Assembly (NCBI GenBank): GCA_937900605.1
Contig: CALCDK010000011.1
Coordinates: 1-8,421 of the forward strand
Direction: 5' to 3'
Origin: an uncultured Olsenella sp.
GTDB taxonomy: Bacteria > Actinomycetota > Coriobacteriia > Coriobacteriales > Atopobiaceae
Length of the DNA stretch: 8,421 bases
The notes beneath the pieces were generated by a model. It made no database searches and was not told the DNA's origin. It was given only the letters and a program-made list of their open reading frames with translations. The position numbers and the translations under genes are program-made. Positions 7,442 through 8,421 of this stretch are shown here, piece after piece (position 1 is the first letter of the stretch; each line of letters starts with the position of its first letter).

Positions 7442-7879
7442 CTACTCGTCCGCGCCCGCCATCGCACGGTGCTCGGCCTGGACCTCGGCGACGAGGCGCA
7501 CGAGCGGCCAGGTGCGGTTGGTCCGCGTGAGCATGGCCTTGGCGTCCACCGAGCAGCCCCGCTCGCGGCTCAGGGCCAGGAAGCGGTCCACGTCGTCGGG
7601 CGACAGGTTGCACAGGAGGACGAACTCGCCCTCCGGGGCGGGGCCGCGGTACGGGACCGGGGAGCGGCGCAGGCCCGGCTCGTCCGCCAGCGCGCCGGCC
7701 GGGTCGCCGAGGCGCTCGTAGGTGGCGGTGCGGGCCAGCACGCCCATCTCCTTGAGGACGCCGCGCACGGCGGCGCCCCTCTCGCCGGAAGAGTCAAGCC
7801 CCCAGAGCACCGCGCAGCGCGCGGGCCCCGAGGGCCTGGACTTGCCGGCCTTACCCTTCTTGGTAGGCCTTCCTGCCAT
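7442..7879 (-). CDS. DUF3783 domain-containing protein
   Basis: This 145-aa soluble protein has no known function. The N-terminus (1-20) is a Lys/Arg/Gly-rich basic tail; the Pfam-type DUF3783 core is C-terminal, about 84-138. There it reads EFVLLCNLSPDDVDRFL, RERGCSVDAKAMLTRTNRTW and VAEVQAEH; the KAxLTxTNxxW signature is the clearest family mark. No transmembrane segment or metal-cysteine cluster is seen. The ATG at 7879 begins 5 nt after the rubrerythrin stop with only a weak TAGGCG-like ribosome site, so translation may depend on reinitiation from rubrerythrin. The Shine-Dalgarno of the downstream fusion gene lies in the 37-nt gap after this gene. The family call comes from recalled motif similarity and is moderately secure. 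Confidence 0.8.
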   Translation of the reverse strand: MAGRPTKKGKAGKSRPSGPARCAVLWGLDSSGERGAAVRGVLKEMGVLARTATYERLGDPAGALADEPGLRRSPVPYRGPAPEGEFVLLCNLSPDDVDRFLALSRERGCSVDAKAMLTRTNRTWPLVRLVAEVQAEHRAMAGADE

Positions 7880-7884
7880 GGCGC

Positions 7885-8421
7885 CTAGAAGTAGCGCTCG
7901 AGCAGGCCCTTGAGGGCGCGGCCGTGACGGGCCTCGTCGCGGGCCATCTCGTGGACGGTGTCGTGGATGGCGTCAAGGCCGTTCTTCTTAGCGCAGGAGG
8001 CCAGCTCGGTCTTGCCGGCGGTGGCGCCGAACTCGCAGTCGACGCGCCAGGCCAGGTTCTCCTTCGTGGAGGCCTTCATGTTGGGCTCCAGCTCGGCGCC
8101 GAGCATCTCGGCGAACTTGGAGGCGTGCTCGGCCTCCTCGTAAGCGGCCTTCTCCCAATACAGGCCGACCTCGGGGTAGCCCTCGCGGTGGGCGATGCGG
8201 GCCATGCAGAGGTACATGCCGACCTCGGAGCACTCGCCGTTGAAGTTGGCCTTGAGCTGCTCGAGGATGTAGGCCTTGTCCTCGTCGGAGATGTTGGGGT
8301 TGTCCTTGACGGTCTTGTCGTAGACGCCGTACTCGTGCTCGGCGGCCAGGGTCAGCTCGCCCTTGACCTCCTCGAACTGGCTGGCGGGAGCCTTGCAGAC
8401 CGGGCACTCCGCGGGAGGCTC
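7885..8421 (-). CDS. Rubrerythrin / NADH peroxidase-type, N-terminal rubredoxin domain, 5'-truncated
   Basis: The frame runs off the right edge, leaving the last 178 residues. They start with a CPVCKAP knuckle (fragment residues 6-12), the second cysteine pair of a rubredoxin-like iron site, whose first pair is off the window. A ferritin-like diiron four-helix domain follows: [18 protein letters not shown] (49-66, ligand near E63), EEAEH (ExxH, E96/H99), a Glu near 130, and DEARH (ExxH, E163/H166). The rubredoxin-first order resembles the reverse rubrerythrins of clostridia, which pass electrons from NADH-linked partners to the diiron site to reduce hydrogen peroxide to water in the cytoplasm of anaerobes. 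The C-terminus is complete (LLERYF, stop). It lies 5 nt upstream of the DUF3783 gene and is probably the promoter-proximal member of the block; its promoter is outside the window. Confidence 0.92.
   Translation of the reverse strand, partial: EPPAECPVCKAPASQFEEVKGELTLAAEHEYGVYDKTVKDNPNISDEDKAYILEQLKANFNGECSEVGMYLCMARIAHREGYPEVGLYWEKAAYEEAEHASKFAEMLGAELEPNMKASTKENLAWRVDCEFGATAGKTELASCAKKNGLDAIHDTVHEMARDEARHGRALKGLLERYF

Noticed and set aside
7405..7467. Longer N-terminus for the fusion protein
   Set aside because: It overlaps the end of the DUF3783 gene, lacks TsaB similarity and is out-ranked by the start with AGGAAGG 7 nt upstream.
4813..7530. 905-codon plus-strand open frame antisense to the fusion gene
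   Set aside because: The product is Gly/Ala/Arg/His-rich with no recognisable domain, and the opposite strand carries a complete conserved protein. It is a mirror of strong third-position GC.

Overview
The window is a very GC-rich piece of an anaerobic actinobacterial chromosome. The best guess is class Coriobacteriia, in the Olsenella/Atopobium direction. That guess rests on the high GC, the strong G/C preference at third codon positions, an anaerobe-type peroxide-reducing rubrerythrin, and a single protein joining TsaB, RimI and TsaD. It is recall of gene content, not a database match. No rRNA, tRNA, CRISPR array, transposase or integrase was seen.

Layout. Positions 1-1362 (+) hold the 3' part of an MmeI-like DNA methyltransferase (Type IIG/IIL restriction-modification style) whose N-terminus lies off the left edge. 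It is the only gene on the plus strand and converges on the rest of the window across a strong hairpin (1387-1424). Everything else is on the minus strand, in two blocks. Read in transcription order (right to left), the first block is a 5'-truncated rubrerythrin (7885-8421), a DUF3783 protein (7442-7879) and an 821-aa TsaB-RimI-TsaD fusion (4939-7404). The two junctions are 5 nt and 37 nt, so this is probably one operon. The second block is a polar amino acid ABC importer: a lipoprotein substrate-binding protein (3703-4632), a permease with an unusual N-terminal membrane extension (2294-3487) and an ATPase (1491-2291). A 306-nt intergenic region separates the two blocks.

How the genes work together. 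The importer is a complete binding protein/permease/ATPase set. The ATPase is translationally coupled to the permease (2-nt gap, Shine-Dalgarno inside the permease 3' end). A 215-nt structured spacer lies between the binding protein and the permease. The TsaB and TsaD parts of the fusion belong to the t6A tRNA-modification machinery, and the central GNAT part belongs to the RimI protein N-acetyltransferase family. TsaC and TsaE, also needed for t6A, are not in the window. Rubrerythrin handles peroxide; DUF3783 has no known function.

No clearly new system was found. The most interesting items are the three-domain fusion, the heavily structured 306-nt region between the operons (a 12-bp stem with nested helices, a 10-bp long-range inverted repeat and two abutting leader hairpins), the long permease N-terminus, and a GC step inside the methyltransferase gene suggesting mosaic or imported origin.
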